A stretch of 64,000 nt of DNA. Origin: Roseivirga sp. Lineage in GTDB: Bacteria > Bacteroidota > Bacteroidia > Cytophagales > Cyclobacteriaceae. How positions within the stretch are numbered: position 1 is the stretch's first letter; each line of letters opens with the position of its first letter. The notes beneath the pieces were generated by a model that saw only the letters and a list, made by a program, of their open reading frames with translations, made no database searches and was not told the DNA's origin. A program made the translations under genes and the position numbers. Shown here piece by piece: positions 18,573 through 27,697 of this stretch. The stretch spans positions 62,001 through 126,000 of the forward strand of contig JAAWWF010000027.1 of the NCBI GenBank assembly GCA_021404565.1. The letters are read 5' to 3'.

Positions 18573-19243
18573 CGGGAAAAGAACATAAGAGTATCTGCGC
18601 ATTTCTTATCGATCACAGACTCAATCAACAGGAACTATTTGAGGAGTTTTATGACCACATAGTTTCTTCTTATGAAGACAGACCTGATAAAGCAGAGAAC
18701 ATTCATTCACACCTGGAAACGGTCCTGAAGGACCTTGGAGGTAAGAAGGGAATGCGAAAAATTCTAATCGCTCGACATCAGGCTTATGGCCGGGTTTATA
18801 GCAAACGACTTAAAGAGCTGTTCTGGTCTTTCTTTCGTTGGCCCATGGCCCTCTACTCTTTATTGATACTGGGCACAATCTATCTGTTAACCTTGATTTT
18901 CCCTACTCAGCAATTGTTTACATGGCTCATGTTATTGATAAGCCTGGCACCTATTACCATAGGAGGGTTCTTTGCTTTGAAGTTCAATCGCAAATGCAGG
19001 AAGGAAGGGAAAATCTACCGGTCAAGGGTAAGTCACAGTGCCGCCTTAAAGCCAGCCCTGTTACTTACTTTCCCTATTCATATATGGAACCTGTCTGTGA
19101 CCATGTTTGGCTCAGATGTCGCCTTGACTCTCAATCAGAATATGGCCCTGACCACTGTATTCACCGTTTTACTCATCACCTTTACGCTGACCTGCCTCAG
19201 ACTAATGACCGAAGCGAATACTGAAAAACTGACTACCTCATGA
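18569..19243 (+). CDS. Membrane protein in a PadR operon
   Basis: The 224-residue protein has a soluble N-terminus of about 85 residues with LFEEFYDHIVSSYE, reminiscent of the helical domain that precedes membrane segments in PadR-linked proteins (HAAS-like), followed by about four membrane helices from residue 90 on. It overlaps the PadR gene by 4 bp and the next gene by 4 bp. It shares the layout of the following gene but little sequence. The partner role in sensing or response of PadR circuits is inferred from the gene order alone. Confidence 0.65.
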   Translation: MTGKEHKSICAFLIDHRLNQQELFEEFYDHIVSSYEDRPDKAENIHSHLETVLKDLGGKKGMRKILIARHQAYGRVYSKRLKELFWSFFRWPMALYSLLILGTIYLLTLIFPTQQLFTWLMLLISLAPITIGGFFALKFNRKCRKEGKIYRSRVSHSAALKPALLLTFPIHIWNLSVTMFGSDVALTLNQNMALTTVFTVLLITFTLTCLRLMTEANTEKLTTS

Positions 19244-19881
19244 AACTAGCCCATTATCAACTCGCTCATATCACCGACTATATTAACGCCCAAAACATCT
19301 GTTATACAGATATCAGACATGAGCTGACAGATCATATCGCTTCGGCTGTAGAACATAAAATTACTGAAGAAGGCCTCTCCTTTGCCGAAGCTTTCAGTGA
19401 TAGCATCGAACAGGTGGACTGTACGGCCATTCAGCGAAACAAGCTCATCAATGAAACGCTTGCTCTTTGGAAGACCATGGGCAGAAATGCCATTGATCTA
19501 CTCAATGGCTATAGGCTTCTTATGTTGATGCTGATTGCCTGCGCCACTTCCCTTACTTACTTTTCAGGTATGAGTGCCGAGAATCTCGAAAATTGGTTCA
19601 GCACCGGTATTAATGTTCTCATCATGATTCCGGTCATTGCCTGTCTGTTGGACCGAAAGCTGAAACCCTATAAACAAAGCTACTTTATGTCTTCTGTAGT
19701 GGGGCTCTATCTTATGGTCCAGATCATCATTTCTCTGAAAACCTTCGTATTCGATAACCTTATAGATTCCAGTCTCATAATTCAGACTATCTTCTTCTCA
19801 ATAGTGCTATTCGTAATCTCTCTTGGCTTTCAATTGATCAGTAAATCTTACCTACGGGTGAAGAATTACACCGTCAGCTAG
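19240..19881 (+). CDS. Membrane protein in a PadR operon
   Basis: The 213-residue protein begins with a soluble helical part (residues 1-80) with DIRHELTDHIASAVEHKI, which resembles EEFYDHIVSSYE in the neighbour, then about four membrane helices (residues about 88-200). The N-terminal motif of acidic residue, hydrophobic residues, DHI and a second helix is typical of PadR-linked helical signalling domains. It is the last gene of the operon; a convergent gene ends 13 bp downstream. Function unknown. Confidence 0.65.
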   Translation: MKLAHYQLAHITDYINAQNICYTDIRHELTDHIASAVEHKITEEGLSFAEAFSDSIEQVDCTAIQRNKLINETLALWKTMGRNAIDLLNGYRLLMLMLIACATSLTYFSGMSAENLENWFSTGINVLIMIPVIACLLDRKLKPYKQSYFMSSVVGLYLMVQIIISLKTFVFDNLIDSSLIIQTIFFSIVLFVISLGFQLISKSYLRVKNYTVS

Positions 19882-19893
19882 GCCAATTCTGCA

Positions 19894-20445
19894 CTAGAAA
19901 TTAAATTGATCCTTCTTGTTCTTGTCCTTAGGGCAATCACAAGGCTCAGGGCTCTCCTCAAAGGTCATCCACCAGCATTCACCCAGAATAGAGCTGTAGA
20001 TCACTTCAATCTCTACCCTGCCAAGCTGATCAATCAGCTTGTAAGTATCAGGTGTCCAGGGCAGTTTCAGCAGGTGTTTATCATAACCAGGTTCCAGCAC
20101 TGTCTGATTAATACCATGAACACTGTAATTATTATAGTTGAACTTGTGCTCGGGACCTGCTAACTCGGTAAAGAATTGTCCCAGGCTATCTAAAGGTTCA
20201 CCATCCACCTTTAAGATTAAAGATTCAATTTTGGCCGGGCCTATGCCCTTGTTCATCGACCGAATGGTGAAGCCCTCTGAATTGTAGTTTTGTCCTAAAA
20301 TAACATAAGGCCATACCGAAGCTTCTTGCTGAGTTCGCATGATCCTCACCTCGTAAAAGGAAACAACCAGGGCACATATACTAATGAGAATGGCCGTAAA
20401 GGCTACAATGCGATCGGCATTTAAGGTTTTTTTGGGAGAGCTCAT
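19894..20445 (-). CDS. Membrane-anchored protein of unknown function
   Basis: The 183-residue protein has one membrane helix near the N-terminus (about residues 13-30, IVAFTAILISICALVVSF) and then VRIMRTQQEASVWPYVILG, a pattern known from many uncharacterised bacterial proteins with a short anchor and a beta-sandwich domain. The C-terminus has PCDCPKDKNKKD, with two cysteines. No enzyme motif. It is convergent with the PadR operon. The 272 bp between its start and the CPBP gene at 20718 contain nothing that I recognise. Confidence 0.55.
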   Translation of the reverse strand: MSSPKKTLNADRIVAFTAILISICALVVSFYEVRIMRTQQEASVWPYVILGQNYNSEGFTIRSMNKGIGPAKIESLILKVDGEPLDSLGQFFTELAGPEHKFNYNNYSVHGINQTVLEPGYDKHLLKLPWTPDTYKLIDQLGRVEIEVIYSSILGECWWMTFEESPEPCDCPKDKNKKDQFNF

Positions 20446-20717
20446 CGGAGTTAAAAAATATCAATAGAAACACGTCAAGACAGATTTTGTTTCTTAAGCC
20501 AACTGAGAGAGGCCTGACAGCACATCTGCTGGAAATGTAAAACCCGTTGGTCACAAGCCTGGTGAAGCCGAATGGTCCATTCGATAAGTGGCATACACAT
20601 TCTTCATAAAACCTTCAGAAATCCGTGTAGCCATCCCTGCCTAACTATTTCAAATTGTGATCATCAGAGCCATAGCAAACGCCAAGGACTCAAACAGTAT
20701 ACATAAAACCCGGATTG

Positions 20718-21587
20718 ATGAACGAAATCCCCAACATCAGGAATCTCAAATGGCCTGTTTTCACTTTTTTTATACTTGCCTATGTCTGGTCATGGAGCTG
20801 GTGGGTCCCTGTATTATATAAGTTACATGATCAGGGTAACAACCCCGGCAACATACCTGGCTGGATAGTCCCTTTTGTCGTGTTGGGAGCTTATGGGCCC
20901 AGCATAGCCGCTATATCCCTCACCATCTTCGCTAAGGGTACTACTGGTCTTAAGAGGTTGCTTTCGCGTTTTCTTTTGTGGAGAGCTCCGGTTTTAGTTC
21001 ATTTCATTACCTGGCTTGGCCCGTCTGTTTTTCTGATCATAGCCATATTGCTCTCCCCGGCAAATAGTGCCCTCCTGGGAAAGCTCGACTGGTCTCAAGC
21101 ACAGCTCATTCCCATGGTTTTAATATCAGGATTGATCTTCGGGCCTTTGGCAGAAGAGCTGGGCTGGCGCGGATATGCCCTCCCCTTTTTGCAAAAGAAG
21201 TACTCTGCCCTCACCAGTAGTTTGATCATCGGGGTTGCCTGGTGCTTTTGGCATACGCCCTTGTTTTGGGCACCGGGAGGCACCCTGATCAGCGGTCACG
21301 AGGTGACCATCCTGGCTGTAAGTAAATACTTGCTTTTTGCCTGTGGTCTCTCGGTTATCTTCACCTGGATTTTCAATCGTTCCAAAGGATCGGTGCTCCT
21401 TTCTGTGGTCTTTCATACTATGGCCAATGCATCACTGCCTTTCCTGCTATTTCCCTACGCAAATGCCAATGCCGTTTACTCCATTAGCTGGTTGATGATC
21501 ATTCCGGTATGGATAGTGGCTATTAGTTTACTGTTCTTTTATGGCCATAGGAACCTGAGCAAAGAACCCCGTATCAAATCAGGCTGA
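20718..21587 (+). CDS. CPBP family intramembrane glutamic endopeptidase
   Basis: The 289-residue protein has about seven membrane helices. The motif EELGWRGYALPFL supplies the catalytic glutamates (EExxxR), FWHTPLF the first histidine box and FHTMANA the second one. These are the three motifs of the CAAX protease and bacteriocin-processing (Abi/CPBP) family. It starts at ATG 20718 and not at the TTG one codon earlier. Members process lipidated or small secreted peptides or act in bacteriocin immunity; no such substrate gene is visible next to it. The DoxX gene converges on it 13 bp downstream. Confidence 0.88.
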   Translation: MNEIPNIRNLKWPVFTFFILAYVWSWSWWVPVLYKLHDQGNNPGNIPGWIVPFVVLGAYGPSIAAISLTIFAKGTTGLKRLLSRFLLWRAPVLVHFITWLGPSVFLIIAILLSPANSALLGKLDWSQAQLIPMVLISGLIFGPLAEELGWRGYALPFLQKKYSALTSSLIIGVAWCFWHTPLFWAPGGTLISGHEVTILAVSKYLLFACGLSVIFTWIFNRSKGSVLLSVVFHTMANASLPFLLFPYANANAVYSISWLMIIPVWIVAISLLFFYGHRNLSKEPRIKSG

Positions 21588-21600
21588 TTACCTGAAGACT

Positions 21601-22059
21601 TCATTTTTTAAAAAAACTTTGACTAGGCCATTTGCGATGCATCATTCTATCAAACCCATAAATCCGACTTGGGCTGGAAAGAAAAACTGAAAGCATCAGA
21701 GCTACCAGAATCAGGTGTTGCAACAAAGCTCCATTCATTAAACCATAATTGAGAAGCATAAATACGCCCGCCCAGGTACTCAGCCTTACCAGTGTGCCGG
21801 ACAAAAAGGAAATTCCGATCAATAGCTCGCCCCAGCCTACCAGGCTCGCAAAGATTGCCTTGTTTGGAAGCACAACCCCGGTAAGAAATGGCTTATAAAA
21901 CCCGATGGTCCTACTCTGCTCAATAGCCTGCTGTAAAGCTGCTTCCAGCTGCACTGAAGGATCATCACGGGTCACACCGAACCACCCACTTACTGCCCAC
22001 ATAATTCCTAATACAATCATTAAGCTAAGCCCAGCTATCTTCTTCAATTTTTGTTTCAT
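21601..22059 (-). CDS. DoxX-like membrane protein
   Basis: The 152-residue protein has four membrane helices and the order typical of the DoxX family: AGLSLMIVLGIMWAVSGWFG, an amphipathic segment with YKPFLTGVVLPN, then VGWGELLIGISFLSGTLVRL and a last pair of helices. The ATG at 22059 is preferred to the in-frame ATG at 22077 because it opens MKQKLKKIAG. The role of such stand-alone proteins is unclear; they are often linked to redox or quinone metabolism. It lies tail-to-tail with the CPBP gene. Confidence 0.75.
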   Translation of the reverse strand: MKQKLKKIAGLSLMIVLGIMWAVSGWFGVTRDDPSVQLEAALQQAIEQSRTIGFYKPFLTGVVLPNKAIFASLVGWGELLIGISFLSGTLVRLSTWAGVFMLLNYGLMNGALLQHLILVALMLSVFLSSPSRIYGFDRMMHRKWPSQSFFKK

Positions 22060-22220
22060 GTTTTCAAATTTCCCCAACTATCAACTTTCTGTGTTTTTGG
22101 GCAAAATGGATGGCTGAACATTTTCTGAACATTGGAATTCTGTACCAGTCTTTAAAGTTGCATGCAAGCGTTTAAATAGTTTTTAACCTGTGAACTTGGT
22201 CTAACAATCCTGTTCATAAA

Positions 22221-22398
22221 GGAGGGGGGCAAAACCGAAAACAGTGCGAAATACAAGTTGGTTGGATTTGCTACGCGTAGGCCTTGTGCGGCAAAAACCA
22301 AGCTTGGATTTGATGTTTTCGGAAAGGGTTTCCTGCCTGCCTGAGTATCTCAGTACGGCCGGCACGGTTCGTCACTTTTTGCGGCCAAAAACTGACAA
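22221..22398. repeat. Structured dispersed repeat D, copy 1
   Basis: About 175 bases that reappear at 44975-45138. Most bases up to 22330 are shared. The first hairpin has CCGAAAACA (22235-22243) paired with TGTTTTCGG (22314-22322), and inside it CAAGTTGGTT (22254-22263) with AACCAAGCTTG (22296-22306, one bulged G). A second small hairpin is CTGAG/CTCAG (22341-22353), and a third pairs GTCACTTTTTG with CCAAAAACTGAC (22371-22396). The loop GTGCGGCAAAAACC is conserved. The sequence has no good reading frame. It could be a repetitive extragenic element or an RNA; direction not known. Confidence 0.75.
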
Positions 22399-22477
22399 CC
22401 AGCATTCTAAATGCTCGATAATTGAGTTAATGATGAAGGAAGTTATCTTGACAATTGCAATCAGCGTTGACTTATTC

Positions 22478-22501
22478 CCCAGATAAACCGATTGATCTGG
22501 G
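22478..22501. other. Small inverted repeat upstream of the wHTH gene
   Basis: CCCAGAT (22478-22484) and ATCTGGG (22495-22501) form a 7-bp hairpin with a 10-nt loop, 62 bp upstream of the winged-helix regulator start. It could be an operator for that regulator. Apart from this and repeat D, the 505-bp gap from 22060 to 22563 shows nothing else. Confidence 0.4.
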
Positions 22502-22563
22502 ATTTGTACCAATAGCCAAGATTTTCATCAACAGACCAGGCATCGATTCGTATCTTAAGAGAA

Positions 22564-23004
22564 GTGAGAAACAAGAACATTATCCGGGTTTTCGGGAAGC
22601 GCGTGGACCTCGTCAAAAACACGATTCATTTCAAGGGAAAGAGTACCAGCATTCAACCCAGACTCATTCAGCTACTCAGAACGCTACACGAAGCCAGAGG
22701 GGAAGTTGTGCTCAAAGAAACTTTAATGCAAAGAGTATGGACGGATGCCATCGTGACAGAGGACTCACTCACCAAAGCTATTTCCAAACTGCGTAAAATA
22801 TTGGATCCGGACCTTGATGAATCCAGTATTCAGACCATCAATGGAGTGGGTTATGTCCTGCGAAAACCCCGGCTGGGGCAGTACCTTAAAGAGCGCAGAC
22901 TGACCATTGCTTTGACAACTGCCGTTCTACTCCTACTCTATATCCTGTTGGGTTCGGGAGTAGTTGAGTGGGCTCTTGCACATCCCTCTCAACTCACTAA
23001 TTAG
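22564..23004 (+). CDS. Membrane-anchored winged-helix (OmpR/ToxR-type) regulator
   Basis: The 146-residue protein starts with GTG at 22564. Residues about 1-98 form a trans_reg_C winged-helix: QPRLIQLLRTLHEARGEVVLKETLMQRVWTD, EDSLTKAISKLRKIL, TINGVGYVL. One membrane helix follows at about residues 110-132 (LTIALTTAVLLLLYILLGSG), and only about 13 residues lie outside. It thus has a ToxR/CadC-like plan with a very short periplasmic tail, which implies that another protein does the sensing. No ATG lies upstream in frame before a stop. It overlaps the convergent permease gene by 4 bp at the 3' ends. Confidence 0.8.
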   Translation: MRNKNIIRVFGKRVDLVKNTIHFKGKSTSIQPRLIQLLRTLHEARGEVVLKETLMQRVWTDAIVTEDSLTKAISKLRKILDPDLDESSIQTINGVGYVLRKPRLGQYLKERRLTIALTTAVLLLLYILLGSGVVEWALAHPSQLTN

Positions 23005-25664
23005 TGATCCACCTTAATGTACTTCACCGGATTTTGCCTTGCCGCCCTCAAAGCATTGATGGTTAAAATTGCCAGAGCCAGAAGAATCAATCCAAGCCCC
23101 GAAAATGTGAATACCTGCCAGCCCATGGATATCCTATAAGCGAATTTATTGAGCCATTCATTTGAGAAACTGACCACAAAGGGTAGCGCCAATAAAAGAG
23201 CTATACTCAATGGCCAGAAAAACTGCCTTATAAAGAGTTCATACAGTTTCAGGGCACTGGCACCGAGTACCTTGCGCATGGCTATCTCCTTGACTTTGAT
23301 TCTGAAAATCACCTGAGACATGCTCGTCAAACCTAAAATGGCAATGAGTATGGCGACTATCGTAGCTCCTTTAATCATAGCTGCCAGTCGCTGTTCGGCC
23401 AGGTAAGAAGCGCTTAAATCATCTTTCAAATAGCTGAAAGTAAAGGGAGTAGTCGGATTTACTTTGTACCAGCCTTTTTCTATTTGCTCAATGGTTCCCG
23501 GGTCTATCTCTGTAAGCCTGACAGACGCGTATTTATAAGGGTTCAATGCTGGCTCGGGAAGTGCTCCCGGTGGCAAGAGTACCAATGGGCCAATCTGGTT
23601 ATACAGATTCTCGTGATGAAAATCGGAGATCACTCCTTTAATCGTGAGCTTTTTACCATAAAAAACCAGCTTCTGCTCCAACACCTCAGAAGCTTCAAGG
23701 TAGCCCATCTCCCTCATAGCGCTTTCATTAATCATTACATCCGAAGAATCAAGCAGAACGACTTCTGAACTGCTTCCATTGGTTAAAAGGGCAATGGCAT
23801 AAGTATCCAAAAAGTAGTCATCTGCCACCAGCACAGGCCATAGCAGTTGTTCAGATCCGGTAGCTGCGAACTCCAATGTTTCAAAATCACCCCCAGGAAG
23901 GTGATATGAAAGGGAAAGGGATTTAGCCTCCGGTAGCTTCGACCATTCATTCAGCAAGACCTGCCTGTCGTTCGCCTGTACCTTTTCAATTTGGTGAACA
24001 ACGATCACCTGATCTTCATCAAAGCCCAAATCGGCTTCCAGCAGATAGTTATTCTGGGATTGAAAAACGGCTGCTGCCATTAAGGTGATAAAGGCAACGA
24101 GAAACTGCAGGCCCAGAAGCCATTTTTGCAAGTTCACGCCTCTGTGCCCTTTGAGTAAACTTCCTCTCAATCCCTCTTTGGGTGAAACAGCCGATAAAGC
24201 GGTGGCAATAAAGATTCCTGAAAACAGACATATCAAAACCGTGGACAAGACCACCGCCAGAATGAAGTTGAAAGAAAGCTCGAAACCCGAGGGCAATTCT
24301 ACCTGAAACAAGGGTACAAATGGTTTAACAATCAGCACCAATAAAGCAGCCATCAAAATAGAGAAGCCTCCCAAAACAGCTGATTCCATTAAAAAGAGAG
24401 AGAACACCTGATTTTTGAAAGCGCCCATGCTCTTGCGAACTCCTATTTCCTTTACTCGATGTAATCCATTGGCAAAGGAGATATTGAAGAAGTTTACTGT
24501 CGTTAAGATGAAAATCAAAGCAGCCACTGATATCAGAATCTGTAGAAAGCTCTTGTTCACTCCCTCTTCGAATTCACCATCTAAACCAGCTGCCGTATGG
24601 ATTTCGGTGATGGGCTGAATAGAAAAAGACACGCTCCTACCCGATTCCAGGTATTGGTCAAAAGACATATTAAATCTCCCCTGCAGGTATGGGCCCAGAT
24701 TTTCTCTGATCAGTGGATTGAATTTCTGATTGATCAAATCGACATCGTGATCTGCCTTCACCTTGATATAGGTGGCAATTCCGCCCAGCCAGTCATCTTT
24801 CTTGAAATCCCCCAGGGTGGATATGGAAGCCAGAAAGTCGAACTGCAGATGTGAGTTTTCAGGTGGGTCGCTGACCACACCGGTTACCGTAAAACTTTTG
24901 GTAGTGAAATTCAAAGAATATGATTTCCTCACCTTGATGTCTATTACTTTTCCGATAGGGTCGGACGAGCCAAAATACTTCACCACCATAGATTCCGTGA
25001 GCACCACGGTTTGCGGGGAGACCAAAGGTGAAACCGTATTTCCTTTCACAATCGGGAATGAAAAGATATCGAAGAAAGTGTTGTCGGTAAGAAAGAACTG
25101 CTGCTCTTCAAATACCTTGTTATTGTAACTCACAGAAGGTGCGATTCTTTGAAGCCTGGCAAACTCACTTACTTCGTCAAACTCTGACGTGATTTTCGGA
25201 CCAGCAGGCAATGGAATATAGGCCCGTTCAGTTAGTTCACCATTGGCATTTCCGGAAGTAGAATTTACGCGATAAATCTGTCGGTAGTCGGTATGAAATT
25301 CATCATACGAAAGCTCATAGTGAATGTAGAATGCCAAAAACCCACAGGCAACTGCGCCTAACGATAGCGTTAGGAGACTGATCATAGCACCGATCCTGAA
25401 TTTGACAATTGCCCGGAATCTGGTTTTTACTATCGATTTTAACATAACAAGGCTGTTTGATATTTTGACATAGCGCAGGTAGTGACCAAAGCTGAAAAGA
25501 GTGATTACATTGAGTAGATAGCTCCAGTTCGCCTTCCATTTACCCATGGAATCCAGGTTATCCTGGTAGACCTCAGTAAAGTCTCCTTCCATATCAACCT
25601 TTCTTTCACTGGGGGCCAACAGGTTAAAGAGCCATCTGAGGATTTTGGGTGGCTGATTGCTCAT
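23001..25664 (-). CDS. FtsX-type ABC transporter permease with a PadR-linked N-terminal domain
   Basis: The 887-residue protein has a short soluble N-terminus (PPKILRWLFNLLAPSERKVDMEGDFTEVY) typical of the permease prefix found with PadR genes. It is followed by one membrane helix near residue 100, a large periplasmic MacB-like domain (YELSYDEFHTDYRQIYRVNS), three helices with HRVKEIGVRKSMGA at about residue 410, a second periplasmic domain and a final set of three helices with KVKEIAMRKVLGAS. It has no ATPase, so a partner MacB-type ATPase encoded elsewhere is expected. It overlaps the PadR gene by 4 bp. Such exporters work in stress response or antimicrobial export. Confidence 0.88.
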   Translation of the reverse strand: MSNQPPKILRWLFNLLAPSERKVDMEGDFTEVYQDNLDSMGKWKANWSYLLNVITLFSFGHYLRYVKISNSLVMLKSIVKTRFRAIVKFRIGAMISLLTLSLGAVACGFLAFYIHYELSYDEFHTDYRQIYRVNSTSGNANGELTERAYIPLPAGPKITSEFDEVSEFARLQRIAPSVSYNNKVFEEQQFFLTDNTFFDIFSFPIVKGNTVSPLVSPQTVVLTESMVVKYFGSSDPIGKVIDIKVRKSYSLNFTTKSFTVTGVVSDPPENSHLQFDFLASISTLGDFKKDDWLGGIATYIKVKADHDVDLINQKFNPLIRENLGPYLQGRFNMSFDQYLESGRSVSFSIQPITEIHTAAGLDGEFEEGVNKSFLQILISVAALIFILTTVNFFNISFANGLHRVKEIGVRKSMGAFKNQVFSLFLMESAVLGGFSILMAALLVLIVKPFVPLFQVELPSGFELSFNFILAVVLSTVLICLFSGIFIATALSAVSPKEGLRGSLLKGHRGVNLQKWLLGLQFLVAFITLMAAAVFQSQNNYLLEADLGFDEDQVIVVHQIEKVQANDRQVLLNEWSKLPEAKSLSLSYHLPGGDFETLEFAATGSEQLLWPVLVADDYFLDTYAIALLTNGSSSEVVLLDSSDVMINESAMREMGYLEASEVLEQKLVFYGKKLTIKGVISDFHHENLYNQIGPLVLLPPGALPEPALNPYKYASVRLTEIDPGTIEQIEKGWYKVNPTTPFTFSYLKDDLSASYLAEQRLAAMIKGATIVAILIAILGLTSMSQVIFRIKVKEIAMRKVLGASALKLYELFIRQFFWPLSIALLLALPFVVSFSNEWLNKFAYRISMGWQVFTFSGLGLILLALAILTINALRAARQNPVKYIKVDH

Positions 25665-26008
25665 TTTTGGAATTTGATAGATGAAAAAGTCGAAGGGTCA
25701 ATATCTCTCCACAACCCTAACCGGTTGTCGTTGACCTGCTGAAGAATTTGCTGACCCTGGGCGGTAACAGCAAAATAACGTTTCGGCTTTCCTCCCCTTT
25801 TACCGGTAGGCTCTCCCAATTTAGAATCCAGGTGCCCCTTTCTTTCCAGACGATAAAGAGCGGTATGCAAGGCACCCAGGCTGATAGACCGGCTTTGCCG
25901 TTTTGACAATTCTTCCCGAATGCTCACACTATAGGCGTCTTGATCCAACACCCCTACTGTGAGCAAGATCAGCTCTTCCAATTCTCCCAAACTATTTCTC
26001 CCTGACAT
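25661..26008 (-). CDS. PadR family transcriptional regulator
   Basis: From the ATG at 26008 the protein has 115 residues: LGELEELILLTVGVLDQDAYSVSIREEL, SISLGALHTALYRLERKGHLDSKLGE, and the wing RGGKPKRYFAVTAQG. The ORF could open at 26062, but this would add a hydrophobic stretch not found in the family. The 3' end overlaps the permease gene (ATGA). The protein is closely similar in layout to the PadR at 62682, which also precedes a permease. No clear palindrome was found in the 60 bp upstream. Confidence 0.88.
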   Translation of the reverse strand: MSGRNSLGELEELILLTVGVLDQDAYSVSIREELSKRQSRSISLGALHTALYRLERKGHLDSKLGEPTGKRGGKPKRYFAVTAQGQQILQQVNDNRLGLWRDIDPSTFSSIKFQK

Positions 26009-26337
26009 ATTCCCCTTATTTGTAGGTATTTTAAAACTAAGGATAAAATATAATACATACAAAAAGAAAGAAACATACTATCCGGGCTTCGAGCTTCATG
26101 AGCTGAATGCTTGGCGACAAAGTTCGGGAGCTTCATGGCCTTAACGGAATTCAAATGTCTGACTGACATCATTGACTATTGTGACTTATTTGAGCATCTT
26201 CCTTTCGAAAAGGGTGATTAAGAATTAATCCGGTTCAACTCAGAAATTGACTAAAACCCGACTCTGACTCTATCAAATCACACAAGAATTATCCAATAAG
26301 ACTGATACCTTTCTATAAACCCGGGAACAAACAGTAT
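26009..26337. other. Intergenic region between divergent units
   Basis: About 330 bp without a convincing gene. GCTTCATGAGCTGAATGC and GAGCTTCATGG at about 26090-26140 share a short repeated part. TACCTTTC at 26307 resembles the -7 element TAnnTTTG of Bacteroidota and is 31 bp upstream of the ATG at 26338. Nothing else was seen. Confidence 0.35.
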
Positions 26338-26937
26338 ATGAAAGCCCTTTTGATAGCCCTCCTTATCACATCTACCACAGTGCTTTCTTCGCAAACAGCT
26401 CACCCGAGTAATGGCGAGTTCAAAAAGCTAAAATGTGGTCTTTACAAGAACCAGGCAGGAGACATAGGATTCAAAACTTCTACCCTTCTGGACGATCTGG
26501 GAAATCATGCAATTACATATCAGCAGTATGTTTACCTGTTGGATAAAGATGATCAAAGAGGGTATCAGCCGGTAGCATTCAGAGAGGTTGTGGATACCAA
26601 AAGCTTTAAAATTCTTAACCTCTTTTACTGCAAAGACAAGAACTATATCTACGCAATTCATTATACCTCCGGTGGGGCTGTATTCAATGCTACAAAGCAA
26701 ATTGACCCTAAATCATTTCACCCTTTCGGTAACAGTACCTATGGCTCCGATGGCACCAACATTTATTACAGAACCGAGATCATGAAAATGGCAGATCAGA
26801 AATCATTCAAGGTAATTACTGATAGCGAAAACAGGGCTTACGATAAGAACAACTATTACCTGAATGGAGAAATATTGCCCCTGAAAGATGCCAGGGTAAT
26901 GGGATTTGACCAAATGAAAAAGAAAAACCGAAAATGA
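26338..26937 (+). CDS. DKNYY-repeat secreted protein
   Basis: The 199-residue protein has a signal peptide (MKALLIALLITSTTVLSSQ). The mature part has repeating strands with CKDKNYIYAIHY, GSDGTNIYYR and YDKNNYYLNGE, which match the DKNYY family (PF13644), a repeat domain of unknown function in bacterial surface proteins. The intervening KSFKILNL, KSFHPFG and KSFKVI boxes show a period of about 40-60 residues. It overlaps the next gene by 4 bp and opens a run of plus-strand genes reaching 29514. Confidence 0.75.
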   Translation: MKALLIALLITSTTVLSSQTAHPSNGEFKKLKCGLYKNQAGDIGFKTSTLLDDLGNHAITYQQYVYLLDKDDQRGYQPVAFREVVDTKSFKILNLFYCKDKNYIYAIHYTSGGAVFNATKQIDPKSFHPFGNSTYGSDGTNIYYRTEIMKMADQKSFKVITDSENRAYDKNNYYLNGEILPLKDARVMGFDQMKKKNRK

Positions 26938-27695
26938 CCTTACGTTCCGATTTCCCCCTGCGCCAACCAGCAATTCTGTGTACCCTATTACTCTCATTAA
27001 GTTTATTCGTCAATTGTTCATCACCCGACCTCTCATATGAACTGGGTATGGTGGAGGTTGACAAGCAGGAGTATGAATCCGCCATAGAGTACTTCAAAGC
27101 CGGCCTTAAAAACAATCCGGATGATGCATATCGATTTCACTATGCCCTGGGCCGTTGCTACTTCGAGTTGTCGGATTATGCCATGGCAAAAAAGGAACTC
27201 AATAAGACGATCGCCCTGAACAAATATTTTCCCGGCTCTTACTTTTTAATGGCCAAAATATTTTCAAGAAATGGTGACTTTGAAAAGGCCATAGACTATT
27301 ATAGCCAAGCCATAGCCATCGAGCCGGATCCAAGGTTATTTACCTCAAGGGGCTTTATTTACATTCGTATGAATAAATTTGAAGCAGCTTTAAATGATCT
27401 GGATGAAGCACTGGAACTAAACCCGGAAGATGCCTACGCTTTAAGCAACAGAGGCCTGGTGAAAACAAAGTTGAACAGGTTAAGTGAAGCCAGGCTTGAT
27501 CTGGAAAAATCAAAGAGGGCAGACGCTTCAAATCCATATATGTATAAGCACCTGGCCCTCCTCAATTTGGCAGAAAAAGACACCCCCAGGGCCTGTATAA
27601 ACTTACAGGAAGCCAAAGACAAAGGTTACTCCACCTTCGGAAATGAAATAGACAAGCACGAGGTGGACGACCTGCTTCGACTGCATTGTCAATAG
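26934..27695 (+). CDS. TPR lipoprotein
   Basis: The 253-residue protein has a lipoprotein signal (FVNC, Cys at about 28). It contains five or so tetratricopeptide repeats: EYESAIEYFKAGLKNNPDD, YFELSDYAMAKKELNKTIALN, GDFEKAIDYYSQAIAIEPD, NKFEAALNDLDEALELNPED, NRLSEARLDLEKSKRAD. TPR lipoproteins are scaffolds in the envelope. It overlaps the DKNYY gene by 4 bp and is 2 bp from the esterase gene, so the three are one operon. Confidence 0.82.
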   Translation: MTLRSDFPLRQPAILCTLLLSLSLFVNCSSPDLSYELGMVEVDKQEYESAIEYFKAGLKNNPDDAYRFHYALGRCYFELSDYAMAKKELNKTIALNKYFPGSYFLMAKIFSRNGDFEKAIDYYSQAIAIEPDPRLFTSRGFIYIRMNKFEAALNDLDEALELNPEDAYALSNRGLVKTKLNRLSEARLDLEKSKRADASNPYMYKHLALLNLAEKDTPRACINLQEAKDKGYSTFGNEIDKHEVDDLLRLHCQ

Positions 27696-27697
27696 TG

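Noticed and set aside
22455-22796. Reading frame of 113 codons overlapping the winged-helix gene
   Set aside because: It runs in another frame over the clear winged-helix coding region and has no protein-like features.
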